64,000 bases of DNA, from assembly GCF_014191875.1 (NCBI RefSeq), contig NZ_JACHXD010000021.1, forward strand, positions 25,111 to 89,110, given 5' to 3'. Within the stretch, counting starts at the first letter, position 1, and each line of letters starts with the position of its first letter. The position numbers were made by a program, and so were the translations under genes. Shown piece after piece: positions 16,386 through 24,591 of this stretch. The notes under the pieces were generated by a model. That model had not been told where the DNA came from and did no database searches. It worked only from the letters and a program-made list of their open reading frames with translations. The DNA comes from Pseudoduganella violacea (GTDB lineage: Bacteria > Pseudomonadota > Gammaproteobacteria > Burkholderiales > Burkholderiaceae_D).

Positions 16386-16901
16386 ATGTCCACTGGCGTT
16401 CCAATCCAGCCGCGCGATTCACGCGGCTATGTCATGTTGCCGCAGGCGCCCGAGGATGCCGGTTACTACGTGTATGGAAACGTAGGCCATGTGCGGGGTA
16501 CCGGCCACTTGGCGCAATACGCTCACCCTAATCTGCTGTCCCTGATTTTCTTCATTGAACGGGAGTGGCAGGCCGTCGATGAGCGGAAGTTCGGCATCGG
16601 CAATATCAGCTTGGCCGAGGGCCGCAAATACGAACACGATGGGCACCGAAAAGGTATTGAGATGGATATCCGACCGGTCCGGAAGGACAAATTGACAGGC
16701 GAAGCGGCGCGCTGCTCACGCTTTGATGTGAAGGTCTATGATCGCGAGGCCACAATCAAACTGATCTGCCTGTTTTTGCAGCATCCGATGGTGAGCAAAG
16801 TCTTTTTTAACGATGACAAGGTGCAGCAGGCGTGTGGCCGCGTTCGCTCTCTGAAAGGCCATGATGACCATATTCATATCGAGATCCGGGAGTGTCCATG
16901 A
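16386..16901 (+). CDS. Putative type VI effector: M74/MepA-like murein endopeptidase
   Basis: A 171-residue protein starting at the ATG at 16386, with GAGGAGG six bases upstream and 11 bases after the hcp stop. It has the LAS metallopeptidase signature: H87-x6-D94 (GHRKGIEMD) and H162-x-H164 in GHDDHIHIE, as in penicillin-insensitive murein endopeptidase MepA, which cleaves D-Ala-mDAP crosslinks. Unlike MepA it has no signal peptide, so it cannot reach the periplasm by Sec. With hcp immediately upstream, delivery inside an Hcp tube is the natural inference. Base composition is lower in GC than the neighbours. Activity and secretion are not shown by sequence alone. Confidence 0.75.
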   Translation: MSTGVPIQPRDSRGYVMLPQAPEDAGYYVYGNVGHVRGTGHLAQYAHPNLLSLIFFIEREWQAVDERKFGIGNISLAEGRKYEHDGHRKGIEMDIRPVRKDKLTGEAARCSRFDVKVYDREATIKLICLFLQHPMVSKVFFNDDKVQQACGRVRSLKGHDDHIHIEIRECP

Positions 16902-17281
16902 CGGCGCGGATCGTATGCTTGGTCGGTGCGTTAGCGCTCTATCCCTTATCACACGCTGTTGAGAAGAGAGAGGAGCGTCGCTACGGCGCCCAGATGCTTA
17001 AGGGCGACTACTATGTCTATGGCGGCACATTGGCGGAGATGCTGCCGCCGACGCGCAAAGACCGGAAAGTGGCGTTCATGCTCAAGGGGGCGCTGGCGAA
17101 GGAACTTTTCGACCAGATCGGGCCGGATGTGAAAAAAGCCGATGCATGTAGTTCCGCTTTGGATTTCCGGCAAAGGCGAAGAGCCGATCTCGATTGCACC
17201 TATACGCAAGAAGACGGCTATTCATGCTATTTCGGACTGGACGTGGTTACCGGCAAAGGTACCCATGGCTCCATCTGTTGA
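16898..17281 (+). CDS. Putative periplasmic immunity protein for the adjacent endopeptidase
   Basis: A 127-residue protein starting with an ATGA overlap (16898-16901) with the endopeptidase gene. It has a Sec signal peptide (about residues 1-20, ending LSHA) and four cysteines (84, 100, 110, 127) that could form two disulfides. I recognise no named family. Tight coupling to a predicted peptidoglycan hydrolase, periplasmic targeting and small size are the usual properties of type VI immunity proteins, so protection of self murein is inferred. An alternative is an accessory periplasmic protein with no protective role. Confidence 0.6.
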   Translation: MTARIVCLVGALALYPLSHAVEKREERRYGAQMLKGDYYVYGGTLAEMLPPTRKDRKVAFMLKGALAKELFDQIGPDVKKADACSSALDFRQRRRADLDCTYTQEDGYSCYFGLDVVTGKGTHGSIC

Positions 17282-17323
17282 TGTTCAGTGATGGGGCGGC
17301 GCGCTTGCCTTGGACCGCCGGGC

Positions 17324-18274
17324 TTACTTGATTTTAGCCCGTGGATGGGCCTTGTCGTAAACCTGGGCCAGATGCTGGAAATCGAGGGCGGTATATACCT
17401 GGGTCGAGGTGATGCTGGCGTGGCCCAGCATATCCTGCACGGCGCGCAGGTCGCCCGAGGATTGCAGCACGTGCGAGGCAAACGAATGGCGCAGCATATG
17501 CGGGTGGACGTGGACCGGCGCCCCCGTGGCTTGGGCATGGCGGGCCAGGCGCAGCTGCACCACGCGCGGCGAGACGCGCCGGCCACGCTCGTTGAGGAAG
17601 AGGGCGGCGCTGCCGTCGCTGGCGGCCGGGCGCACGGCCAGCCAGGCGGTGAGGGCGGCCAGGGCGGCGTGGCCGACCGGCACGCGGCGCATCTTGCCGC
17701 CCTTGCCGGTGACCACCACTTCGGCATTTTCGGCTTCCAGCCAGCCGGACGAGGCGGGCTGGCCATCTTCGGCCTTGTGGAAGCGCACATCGAGGCCGGT
17801 CAGCTCGGACACCCGCAGCCCGCTCGAATACAGCAGCTCGAACATGGCGTGGTTGCACAGCTCGGCCGGCTCCCGGGCGGCGGCGGCCGTGCGCGCCGGC
17901 GTCGCCACCAGTTGCACGGCGTCGTCCACCGACAGGGCTTTGGGCAGGGTTTTGGCGCGTTTCGGCGGGCGCACGCCCTGCACCGGGTTGGCGGCCAGGC
18001 TGGCATGCCGGCTGAGCCAGTCGAAAAAGCCGCGCCAGCTCGACAGCTTGCGCGCGATCGAGCGCGGATCGAGGCCGCGCGCATGGAGTTTGGCCGTGTA
18101 GCGGCGGATGGCGTGCTGGTCCAGTTCGGTCCAGGCCGTTTCGCCGCTGAGTTCGTGCAGCTCGCGCAGGTCGCGGCCGTAGGCGGCCACGGTATGCGCG
18201 GACAGCTTGCGCTGCGCGGCCAGCTGGTCGAGGAAGGCGTCCACCCAGTCCGGCTTGGCGCGCGGCGCGCTCAT
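17324..18274 (-). CDS. xerC: Tyrosine recombinase XerC
   Basis: Site-specific recombinase that with XerD resolves chromosome dimers at dif. The 316-residue protein has an N-terminal SAM-like core-binding domain and a catalytic domain with the Arg in SSGLRVSEL (near 153), Lys in GKGGKMRR, the HxxR box in HPHMLRHSF, the His in LGHASI and the nucleophile Tyr in STQVYTALD. It lies four bases after the DUF484 gene, an arrangement conserved in many proteobacteria (dapF-DUF484-xerC), although here dapF is 4.8 kb away. Confidence 0.95.
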   Translation of the reverse strand: MSAPRAKPDWVDAFLDQLAAQRKLSAHTVAAYGRDLRELHELSGETAWTELDQHAIRRYTAKLHARGLDPRSIARKLSSWRGFFDWLSRHASLAANPVQGVRPPKRAKTLPKALSVDDAVQLVATPARTAAAAREPAELCNHAMFELLYSSGLRVSELTGLDVRFHKAEDGQPASSGWLEAENAEVVVTGKGGKMRRVPVGHAALAALTAWLAVRPAASDGSAALFLNERGRRVSPRVVQLRLARHAQATGAPVHVHPHMLRHSFASHVLQSSGDLRAVQDMLGHASITSTQVYTALDFQHLAQVYDKAHPRAKIK

Positions 18275-18278
18275 GGGA

Positions 18279-18950
18279 TCAGGCCGTCAGCGGGGCCAGC
18301 GCGACGCTGGCCGTTTCGCCGATATGCACCAGGAAGTCGGTGGCCATCAGCGAGGTGAAGCGTTCGGTATCGGGCGAGCCGAGGATCAGCAGGCCGAAGG
18401 CGGCGCCCTTGCTGCCCGGCTGGCGCAGGGCGATGATGACGGTGGACTGGATGCCGGCGGCGTCGTCCAGCCAGCGCACGGCCTCGAAATCGTTATTGCT
18501 GCCGCAGTAAGGCGCTTGCAGGCTGTTGGCGAACAGGCGCGCGTCGTCCGACACGTCCTGGGCGAACCATTCGCCGGCATAGGCGGCGGCCGGAGTGAAC
18601 AGGCGCAGCGTGGCTTGCGGCACGTGGAAGCTGTGTTTCAGTCCGTCCACCAGATCGCGCGGCAGCGCGGCCAAGGCGCGCGGCTGCAGCAGTTTCTGGT
18701 TCCAGCTGTGGAAGCGGTTGGCGATGGTCTGGTTTTCCTGGGCATTGCGGCTCAGATCGGCCATGCGCAGTTCCAGCGCCTTGTATTTCTCGCGCATCAC
18801 TTCCATTTGGCGCTCTTGCAACGACACGGCCCGTCCCGTCAGCGGGCTGGACAGCTTTACTTCGCCCAGCAGATTAGCGTGTTCTTCGAAGAAATGCGGG
18901 TGGTCAGCCAGGTATTGCGCGACGGTCTTGGAATCCAGTGTTGCGGTCAT
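18279..18950 (-). CDS. DUF484 family protein
   Basis: A 223-residue GAF-like protein of the DUF484 family, recognisable by the N-terminal VAQYLADHPHFFEEH motif and the coiled-coil SLQERQMEVMREKYKALE segment before a C-terminal GAF-type domain. The function is not established. Its linkage to xerC (four-base gap, same strand) is conserved and suggests a link to chromosome maintenance, but this is only association. The Shine-Dalgarno sequence is poor. Confidence 0.88.
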   Translation of the reverse strand: MTATLDSKTVAQYLADHPHFFEEHANLLGEVKLSSPLTGRAVSLQERQMEVMREKYKALELRMADLSRNAQENQTIANRFHSWNQKLLQPRALAALPRDLVDGLKHSFHVPQATLRLFTPAAAYAGEWFAQDVSDDARLFANSLQAPYCGSNNDFEAVRWLDDAAGIQSTVIIALRQPGSKGAAFGLLILGSPDTERFTSLMATDFLVHIGETASVALAPLTA

Positions 18951-19001
18951 TTTAATCAGGTCGAATTGGAGCCAACAGACATTTTACCCGACGCGGGCCA
19001 G

Positions 19002-19028
19002 AAAAAAGACGCCCGCAGGCGTCTTTTT
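19002..19028 (-). terminator. Rho-independent terminator of the first porin gene
   Basis: The stem AAAAAGACGCC/GGCGTCTTTTT with loop CGCA lies 17 bases after the porin stop codon on the minus strand. It also separates that gene from the DUF484 gene. Confidence 0.9.
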
Positions 19029-19044
19029 GCGGGGTGGGCGCGGT

Positions 19045-20340
19045 TTAGAAGCGGTGGCGCATGCCGATCTGGATGCCTTTGCTGGACTGGCCGGGCACGG
19101 CGGTGAAGCCGCCCGAGGCGCTGGCGGCGCCGATAGCATATTGGCCTTCGTTCTTGTTTTTAATGTAAGCGGCCACCGTGTAGATATCGGTGCGCTTGGA
19201 CAGATTGTAGTCGTAGCCGATGCCGTACTGGGTGGCGTCGCTCGGATTGGCGCGCCGGTCGTCCTGCTTGACGACGGAGGCCATCAGGCGGCCCGCCCCC
19301 ATGCGGTAGTGGAAGCCGACCTGGTAGCTGACCGCGTCCAGGTAGAAATTGCGCACCAGCGCGGCGTTGAGCTGGCCCGCCAGCAGGGGGCCGAGAGCCG
19401 GGCCGAAGGCGGTGAACGTGGGCGCCAGCTGCTCATTGGCGTAGCGGATGATGACCGAGTTCTCGTTCTTCTGCTTGTGGGCGCCGAGGAAGAGCTTCCA
19501 GTTGTCGAAGGCATAGGAGCCGGCCAGGGTGTGCGTCACCAGGCCGCGGTTGCCGACCTGGTCGGCGCCGTAGTTATAGGCCGCGCCCAGATCCCAGCCA
19601 TTGGCCTTGTAGCGCAGGTTGGCGCCATAGGATTTCTTGTCCATGCCGATATAGCCGGAACGCTCGAAGCCATACATCAGAGCGGCGCCGATGCCGTTCG
19701 GCAGCTCGATGCGGTATTGAATGGATTTGTCGGAGCGGATCGCGATGCCGGCCGTGAGCAGGCCGCCCAGGCCGCCGACGATGCCGCCCCAGCCGGCCGC
19801 CGTGCCGGACTCGAACACATCGCCGTTATTGAACACTTCATAGCCCGGCGTGTACATGCGGCCCATCAGGATCGCGCCCACCGGCGTGATCAGGCCCACC
19901 ATCGAGGTGCGGTCGAACAGGGCGCCATTGATATTGACGTTGACGGCCGGCTGCAGCGCGCCCTGCACTCCGGCCAGCAGGCGGGCGGCGGTGGCGGCGC
20001 CGCCGGCGGCCGCCGGCACCGTGAAGTTCAAGCCCTTGGTCAAGGCATAACCCTGGTTCGAGCTGAGGTTGCCGGTCTGCTGGCGCCCGGTGTCGAGCTC
20101 CACCCGCGCTTCCAGATTGAAGATGGCTTTGTAGCCGCCGCCGAGGTCTTCCGTGCCCTTGAAGCCGAGGCGCGAGCCGTCGGCGATGCCGCTCACCAGC
20201 TTGGTGCGCGAATCGCTGCCGCCATTGTTCACATACATGACGCCGGCATCGGCGATGCCGTAGATCGTGACCGAGGATTGGGCCAGGGCCGGCCCGGCAA
20301 AGCATGCTGCAATGGCTAAGGCAAGGAATCGGTTCTTCAT
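19045..20340 (-). CDS. Gram-negative porin (general trimeric type), longer copy
   Basis: A 431-residue outer-membrane porin of the betaproteobacterial general porin family. It has a signal peptide (about residues 1-20, ending PALA), the first strand QSSVTIYGIADAGV and the usual LGFKGTEDLGGGYKAIFNLEAR. The C-terminal strand ends GIQIGMRHRF with the terminal Phe needed for barrel assembly. AGGAGAC precedes the ATG. It forms a tandem with a second, diverged porin at 20477-21511 on the same strand, but each has its own terminator, so they can be expressed separately. Substrate selectivity cannot be read from the sequence. Confidence 0.94.
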   Translation of the reverse strand: MKNRFLALAIAACFAGPALAQSSVTIYGIADAGVMYVNNGGSDSRTKLVSGIADGSRLGFKGTEDLGGGYKAIFNLEARVELDTGRQQTGNLSSNQGYALTKGLNFTVPAAAGGAATAARLLAGVQGALQPAVNVNINGALFDRTSMVGLITPVGAILMGRMYTPGYEVFNNGDVFESGTAAGWGGIVGGLGGLLTAGIAIRSDKSIQYRIELPNGIGAALMYGFERSGYIGMDKKSYGANLRYKANGWDLGAAYNYGADQVGNRGLVTHTLAGSYAFDNWKLFLGAHKQKNENSVIIRYANEQLAPTFTAFGPALGPLLAGQLNAALVRNFYLDAVSYQVGFHYRMGAGRLMASVVKQDDRRANPSDATQYGIGYDYNLSKRTDIYTVAAYIKNKNEGQYAIGAASASGGFTAVPGQSSKGIQIGMRHRF

Positions 20341-20424
20341 GCTGTCTCCTGAATGTTTTTGTATTGAAAAACGAACGTCCGTACTAATTCAATGCGCAAC
20401 ACGGCAGCGGCCACGTCTCCGTCG

Positions 20425-20456
20425 AAAAAAAGGCGGCATGGTTGCCCATGGCCGCC
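20425..20456 (-). terminator. Rho-independent terminator of the second porin gene
   Basis: On the minus strand an imperfect GGCGGCCATGG/CCATGCCGCC stem with loop GCAA is followed by eight T residues, 21 bases beyond the porin stop. Confidence 0.85.
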
Positions 20457-20476
20457 CAGTTCATGCGCGAGGCATC

Positions 20477-21511
20477 TCAGAAGTTGTGGTGCACACCCAG
20501 GCTGAAGGTATTCACCTTGGTGGCGGCTTTTTTATTCGAAGCGTCGATATACAGATAAGTGCGGGCCGACAGATTGTGCTCGTAGCCCAGCGAGAACTGC
20601 TTGGTCTTCGGCAGGCCGTCCGGCTCCTTGCGGCCATAGCCGGCCAGGATCTTGCCCATGCCCACGGTGTAGTTGGCGCCCACCACCCAGGCCTTGGTGG
20701 TGTCGTTGACGGCCTTGGTATGGCCCTCGTCCTGGTGCTGGTAGGAGGCCATCAGTTTCAGGTCGGCGATCGGCTTGACCCAGGCGGCCACGGACCACAA
20801 TTTGGTTTCCACGGCATTGCGCTCGCCGCCCGCCATCAGCGAGAAGCTCGGCGCGGTATACGTGGCGCTGACCGAATACGGATTGGCCGACGGCACGGCA
20901 TTGGCCGGGTATTGCGGCGCCAGCGCGGTGCCGCGGCCGATGATGGCCGGGCTGTTGTTCGCTTCCTTGGCGGCCACCGTCACATTCAGCTGGAAGCCGT
21001 TGTAGACCGGGGTGTTATAGAAGACCGCGTTGGAGAAGCGGTTGCGCGAGTTGCCCACCTGGCTCAGCGGATCGCTGGTATAGCCGGCCACGTGCAGGTC
21101 GGTCTGGAAACCGGCCGGGGTCGGCATGCCGGACCAGGGCTCGTAGCCGGTCGAGGTTTCCTGGTAGGCGGTCAGGCCGCGGCCGAAGCGGATGGTGCCG
21201 AAGTCGCCTTGCAGGCCGACCCGGCTCTGGCCCTGGAATAGCGGACGGCTGTTGGCGCCGGAAGTGTTTTCGATGGTGCCGGTATCCGACTCGTAGCGGA
21301 TTTCCAGCTGGAACAGCGCTTTCAAACCGCTGCCCAGGTCTTCCACGCCGCGGAAGCCCAGTTTATTGTTATCCCGTTTGCTTACTTGGGTGGTCGTGCC
21401 CGTTTGTTTGAGCAGGCCGGCATCGACCGTGCCGTAGATCGTGACAGACGATTGCGCGTAGGCGCCGCTGAAGGCTCCCATCATTGCCAAGGCCAGCAGG
21501 GATTTCTTCAT
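20477..21511 (-). CDS. Gram-negative porin (general trimeric type), shorter copy
   Basis: A 344-residue general porin with a signal peptide (about residues 1-19, ending GAYA), the first strand QSSVTIYGTVDAGL, the conserved KLGFRGVEDLGSGLKALFQLE and a last strand ending SLGVHHNF. A GGAAGA ribosome site precedes the ATG. It is paralogous to the neighbouring longer porin; the two differ mainly in extracellular-loop length. The 5' region is AT-rich and probably holds its own promoter. The pair together with the Sel1 gene separates xerC-DUF484 from dapF. Confidence 0.94.
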   Translation of the reverse strand: MKKSLLALAMMGAFSGAYAQSSVTIYGTVDAGLLKQTGTTTQVSKRDNNKLGFRGVEDLGSGLKALFQLEIRYESDTGTIENTSGANSRPLFQGQSRVGLQGDFGTIRFGRGLTAYQETSTGYEPWSGMPTPAGFQTDLHVAGYTSDPLSQVGNSRNRFSNAVFYNTPVYNGFQLNVTVAAKEANNSPAIIGRGTALAPQYPANAVPSANPYSVSATYTAPSFSLMAGGERNAVETKLWSVAAWVKPIADLKLMASYQHQDEGHTKAVNDTTKAWVVGANYTVGMGKILAGYGRKEPDGLPKTKQFSLGYEHNLSARTYLYIDASNKKAATKVNTFSLGVHHNF

Positions 21512-21962
21512 TTGTTCTTCCTTTATAAGAATAATCGGTCAAAAGATCCAAAAGCCAGGAGTGCGTCTCGAACACTCGCGGGAGTGCGCTGCGTGCACCC
21601 GGATGACTGCACCTTACTGGCTGGTCCCGGCAAACACCGCCGTCTTGGTTGATTGAAGCCAGAAGATTTGGTCAAAAGCCCGTGTTTTCAGGCTTCCTGT
21701 TGTATTTCTGAAACGCTTAATTCCAACGCATTGCTGATTTGTTGTCTATATTGCCCCTTGAGTCTGGCCGCCTGGTATCCCCCGCTTTTTTGCGCCAGAT
21801 CAAGCGCCCGCCATTTTGCGGCGCGGAGTGAGGCGGCTACGCGACACTCGCTGCAATCAGCCATCGCGTAGTGCATTTGGTTTGTGGCAATATCATCGGA
21901 AAAGCAGCTCGGATCCGCATGCCAGCAGTGTTTGCTGGGATGAACCAATACATAGTGGAACG
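21512..21962. other. Low-GC intergenic region between porin and Sel1 gene
   Basis: This 451-base stretch has lower GC than its surroundings. It holds the upstream region of the second porin (minus strand) and of the Sel1-repeat gene (plus strand). It also carries one possible small minus-strand gene, listed separately. No tRNA, repeat or clear terminator was found in the rest. Confidence 0.6.
21688..21876 (-). CDS. Possible small protein with an N-terminal CxxC
   Basis: A 62-residue reading frame starting at 21876 (MHYAMADCSECRVAASLRAA) in the low-GC gap. It carries a CxxC near the N-terminus and a helical Arg/Gln/Ala-rich remainder. No family is recognised, no Shine-Dalgarno sequence is evident, and the third-position bias of neighbouring genes is missing. 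It may be a weakly expressed or acquired gene, or a chance frame in AT-richer DNA. Listed at low confidence because the composition looks protein-like. Confidence 0.3.
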   Translation of the reverse strand: MHYAMADCSECRVAASLRAAKWRALDLAQKSGGYQAARLKGQYRQQISNALELSVSEIQQEA

Positions 21963-23576
21963 ATGGCGAACCGTGAAGAGCTAGGGATCATCCGGGGGGC
22001 GCGCGCAGGCGACCCCTCCTGCCAGCTGGCCCTGGGCCGGCTGTATTTATTCGGCGGCGCCAGCCTGCCGATGAGCATGCCCACCGCCTTGCACTGGCTG
22101 AGCCGTGCCGCCCAGCAAGGACAGGAAGACGCTTGGCGCCTGATCGGCCAACACATCAGTTTTGAATATGCCCAGCATGGCGGCGAAGCCGTGCTGGCAT
22201 GGTATGAGCGCGCCAGCGATGCGGGCCTGCTGCCGGCGGCCGTGGTGCTGGCCCAGCTGGTGCAGCAGACGGCCACGGCCAACGCCGCCTTGCGCGGCAA
22301 GGCTTGGCGCGCGCTGCAGGCGGCGGCCCAGGCCGGCATGCCGCAGGCGCAGCGTCTGCTGGCCGGCTGGCCCGGCATGGCGCCCACCGCGCCGCGCGGC
22401 GCGGCCAGCGTGGCGCCCGCGCCGGCGGTCCGCGCCAGCGCCGTCCCGGCCGCCACGCCAGCCAGCCAGCCGCTGCGCGGTGACAGTGCGCCGGCTTGCC
22501 TGGCCGACGCCGCGCGCGCCGCCAACGCCATCAACGCTCAGCTGGAACAAGCCTGGCAAGACTTGCCGCGCCGCGGCTTCCTGGCCCAGGCCCAGGACTT
22601 GGCGCGCACGCTGGCCCAGCAGGCGCCGCAAGACTTGGAAGCGGCGCGCGCCGCCGGCTGGCAGCTGGAAACCCCGCAGAGCCAGTTGTTCGCGCGCTGC
22701 GCCCAGGCCTTGAGCGAGCTGGCCGACAGCGGCGCCGCGCTGGACGCGGCCGATGAGGCCGACCTGCAGCGTTTTCGCGAACTGGCCGCCCATGGCGGCG
22801 ACCGCAACGCCCAGCTGGCGCTGGGCCTGTCGTTTGCGCGCATGAACTGTGAAGGCGACCGCATGCCGCGCGGCAATGGCGCCGTCAATTTCAAGCGCGC
22901 CATCCGCTGGCTGACCCAGGCCGGCGAGCAAGGGCTGGCCGAAGCCTGGTTCGCCCTGTCGCGCATCTATAACAAACCGGAATTTTCCCAGCGCAGCCTG
23001 CTCGAAGCGCAAGCCTGCCTGGAGCGCGCCGCCGATATGGGCCACAGCGGCGCCCAGCTCGAATGCGGCATCCACGCCTGGCGCACCCGGCGCGGCGGCG
23101 AGCAGAACGATGTGCGCGCCGCCTACTGGCTGCAAAAAGCCGCCGCCCAAGGCAGCGCCGAAGCGCAAGCCGCGCTCGAACGCATCGCCCCGGCCGGACC
23201 GCCCGAAAGCTGGGCCAGCACGCTCTTGCCCCTGCTCACGCGCGAACTGCTCAGCAGTCAACCGCTGCTGGCCGCCCGCATCGAACTGGCCAGCCTGTTC
23301 CAGCTCAGCCGCGCCGAAGCCCTGCTGCTCGACGTCAAGGCCGCCGACCAGGGCCACTGCCTGGTGATCGACATCCGCGCCAGTTATGGCCGCAGCAAAC
23401 GGCGGCTGGTGCTGATTCGCAGCGCCCAGCAGCGCCAGGCGCTGGACCGCATCCAGCGCCAGTTCGAACAGATCGACTGCAGCCTGGCCGGTCCCGAAGG
23501 CAACTACCGCCAGCGCCTCTACCGCTTCAAGACCTGGCTCATCAGTGTCGCCGGCGGCGACTTGCTCGCCGCCTGA
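21963..23576 (+). CDS. Sel1-repeat (TPR-like) protein
   Basis: A 537-residue soluble protein starting at the ATG at 21963 (MANREELGIIRGARAGDP), where the GC-rich coding bias begins. It contains Sel1-like repeats of about 36 residues, such as QLALGRLYLFGGASLPM...ALHWLSRAAQQGQ, LALGLSFARMNCEG and IRWLTQAGEQGLAEAWFALSRIY. The middle is alanine/proline-rich, and the C-terminal 130 residues form a non-repeat domain. There is no signal peptide. Sel1 proteins scaffold signalling complexes, but the partner here is unknown. It runs opposite to all neighbours from xerC to lpxL. Confidence 0.82.
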   Translation: MANREELGIIRGARAGDPSCQLALGRLYLFGGASLPMSMPTALHWLSRAAQQGQEDAWRLIGQHISFEYAQHGGEAVLAWYERASDAGLLPAAVVLAQLVQQTATANAALRGKAWRALQAAAQAGMPQAQRLLAGWPGMAPTAPRGAASVAPAPAVRASAVPAATPASQPLRGDSAPACLADAARAANAINAQLEQAWQDLPRRGFLAQAQDLARTLAQQAPQDLEAARAAGWQLETPQSQLFARCAQALSELADSGAALDAADEADLQRFRELAAHGGDRNAQLALGLSFARMNCEGDRMPRGNGAVNFKRAIRWLTQAGEQGLAEAWFALSRIYNKPEFSQRSLLEAQACLERAADMGHSGAQLECGIHAWRTRRGGEQNDVRAAYWLQKAAAQGSAEAQAALERIAPAGPPESWASTLLPLLTRELLSSQPLLAARIELASLFQLSRAEALLLDVKAADQGHCLVIDIRASYGRSKRRLVLIRSAQQRQALDRIQRQFEQIDCSLAGPEGNYRQRLYRFKTWLISVAGGDLLAA

Positions 23577-23590
23577 GTCCGCCACCGTTT

Positions 23591-23713
23591 GATCTTGCGC
23601 AAACAATGCCCACCCTGGTGTCAGGCACTGGGGCCGGACATTTGCTGATCTAGATCAAAGAATGTCACACCCTGGTGCCTGACACCAGGGTGTGACATTG
23701 TTTGATGTGGCGC
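23591..23713. repeat. Dispersed double-hairpin intergenic repeat, copy A
   Basis: Two adjacent hairpin units fill the gap between the convergent Sel1 and dapF genes. The first contains CACCCTGGTGTCAGGCAC. The second is a perfect inverted repeat with 17-base arms (AATGTCACACCCTGGTG, 23661-23677, and its complement, 23683-23699) around a five-base loop. Outer flanks AAACAATG and CATTGTTT are also complementary. A related copy lies at 59231-59362, so this is a dispersed element and not only a local terminator. Confidence 0.85.
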
Positions 23714-23727
23714 AAACGGGAGCGGGT

Positions 23728-24591
23728 TTAGACGGTGATTTCGCCTTCGAAGACGGTGACGGCGGGGCCGGTCAGGTAGACGGGCTGGCCTTCGCCGGCC
23801 CAGGCGATCGAGAGGCGGCCGCCGCGCGCGTCCACCGTGACCGGGGAGTCGAGCAGGCCGCGCCGGATGCCGGCCACGGCGGCGGCGCAGGCGCCCGTGC
23901 CGCAGGCCAGGGTTTCGCCGGCGCCGCGCTCAAACACGCGCAGCTTGATGTGCTGGCGGCTCATCAGCTGCATGAAGCCGGCGTTGACGCGCTTGGGGAA
24001 GCGCGGGTGATGCTCGATCAGCGGGCCGGTCAGCTCGACCGGGGCCAGGTCGACGTCGGCCACCACTTGCACGGCGTGCGGGTTGCCCATCGATACCACC
24101 GACACTTGCACCTGCTCGCGCTCGCCGCCGAGTTCGAGCAGCAGCGGCCACAGCGTATCGCGGCCTTCGGGCTGGCCGCTCAGGCCATCGGCGTCGAAGG
24201 GGATGGCGGCCGGCTCGAGCACGGGCGCGCCCATGTCGACCGTCACGCTGCCTTCGCTTTCGAGGCGCGGCGAGATGATGCCGGCCTTGGTTTCGACCGT
24301 GATCTGGGCCTTGCCGGTCAAGCCTTTTTCGGCGACGAATTTGACGAAGGCGCGCGCGCCGTTGCCGCATTGCTCGACTTCGCCGCCATCGTTGTTGAAG
24401 ATGCGGTAACGGAAGTCGCAGCCGGGCTGGCTGGCCGTTTCGACCACCAGGATCTGGTCGGCGCCGATGCCGAAGCGGCGGTCGGCCAGCGCCTGCCACT
24501 GGGCCGCCGTGAAGTCCACTTGCTGGTTGATGGCGTCGATGACGATGAAGTCATTGCCGGCGCCGTGCATCTTGGTGAATTTGAGTTTCAT
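23728..24591 (-). CDS. dapF: Diaminopimelate epimerase DapF
   Basis: Interconverts LL- and meso-diaminopimelate for lysine and peptidoglycan synthesis, using two catalytic cysteines. Both are present in the 287-residue protein: QCGNGARAF (Cys near residue 73) and ACGTGACA (Cys near 228). The N-terminal KFTKMHGAGNDFIVID is diagnostic. Its ATG overlaps the stop of the upstream lipid A acyltransferase gene (24588-24591), so it belongs to the acyltransferase operon. The 3' end faces the Sel1 gene across the dispersed repeat. Confidence 0.97.
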   Translation of the reverse strand: MKLKFTKMHGAGNDFIVIDAINQQVDFTAAQWQALADRRFGIGADQILVVETASQPGCDFRYRIFNNDGGEVEQCGNGARAFVKFVAEKGLTGKAQITVETKAGIISPRLESEGSVTVDMGAPVLEPAAIPFDADGLSGQPEGRDTLWPLLLELGGEREQVQVSVVSMGNPHAVQVVADVDLAPVELTGPLIEHHPRFPKRVNAGFMQLMSRQHIKLRVFERGAGETLACGTGACAAAVAGIRRGLLDSPVTVDARGGRLSIAWAGEGQPVYLTGPAVTVFEGEITV

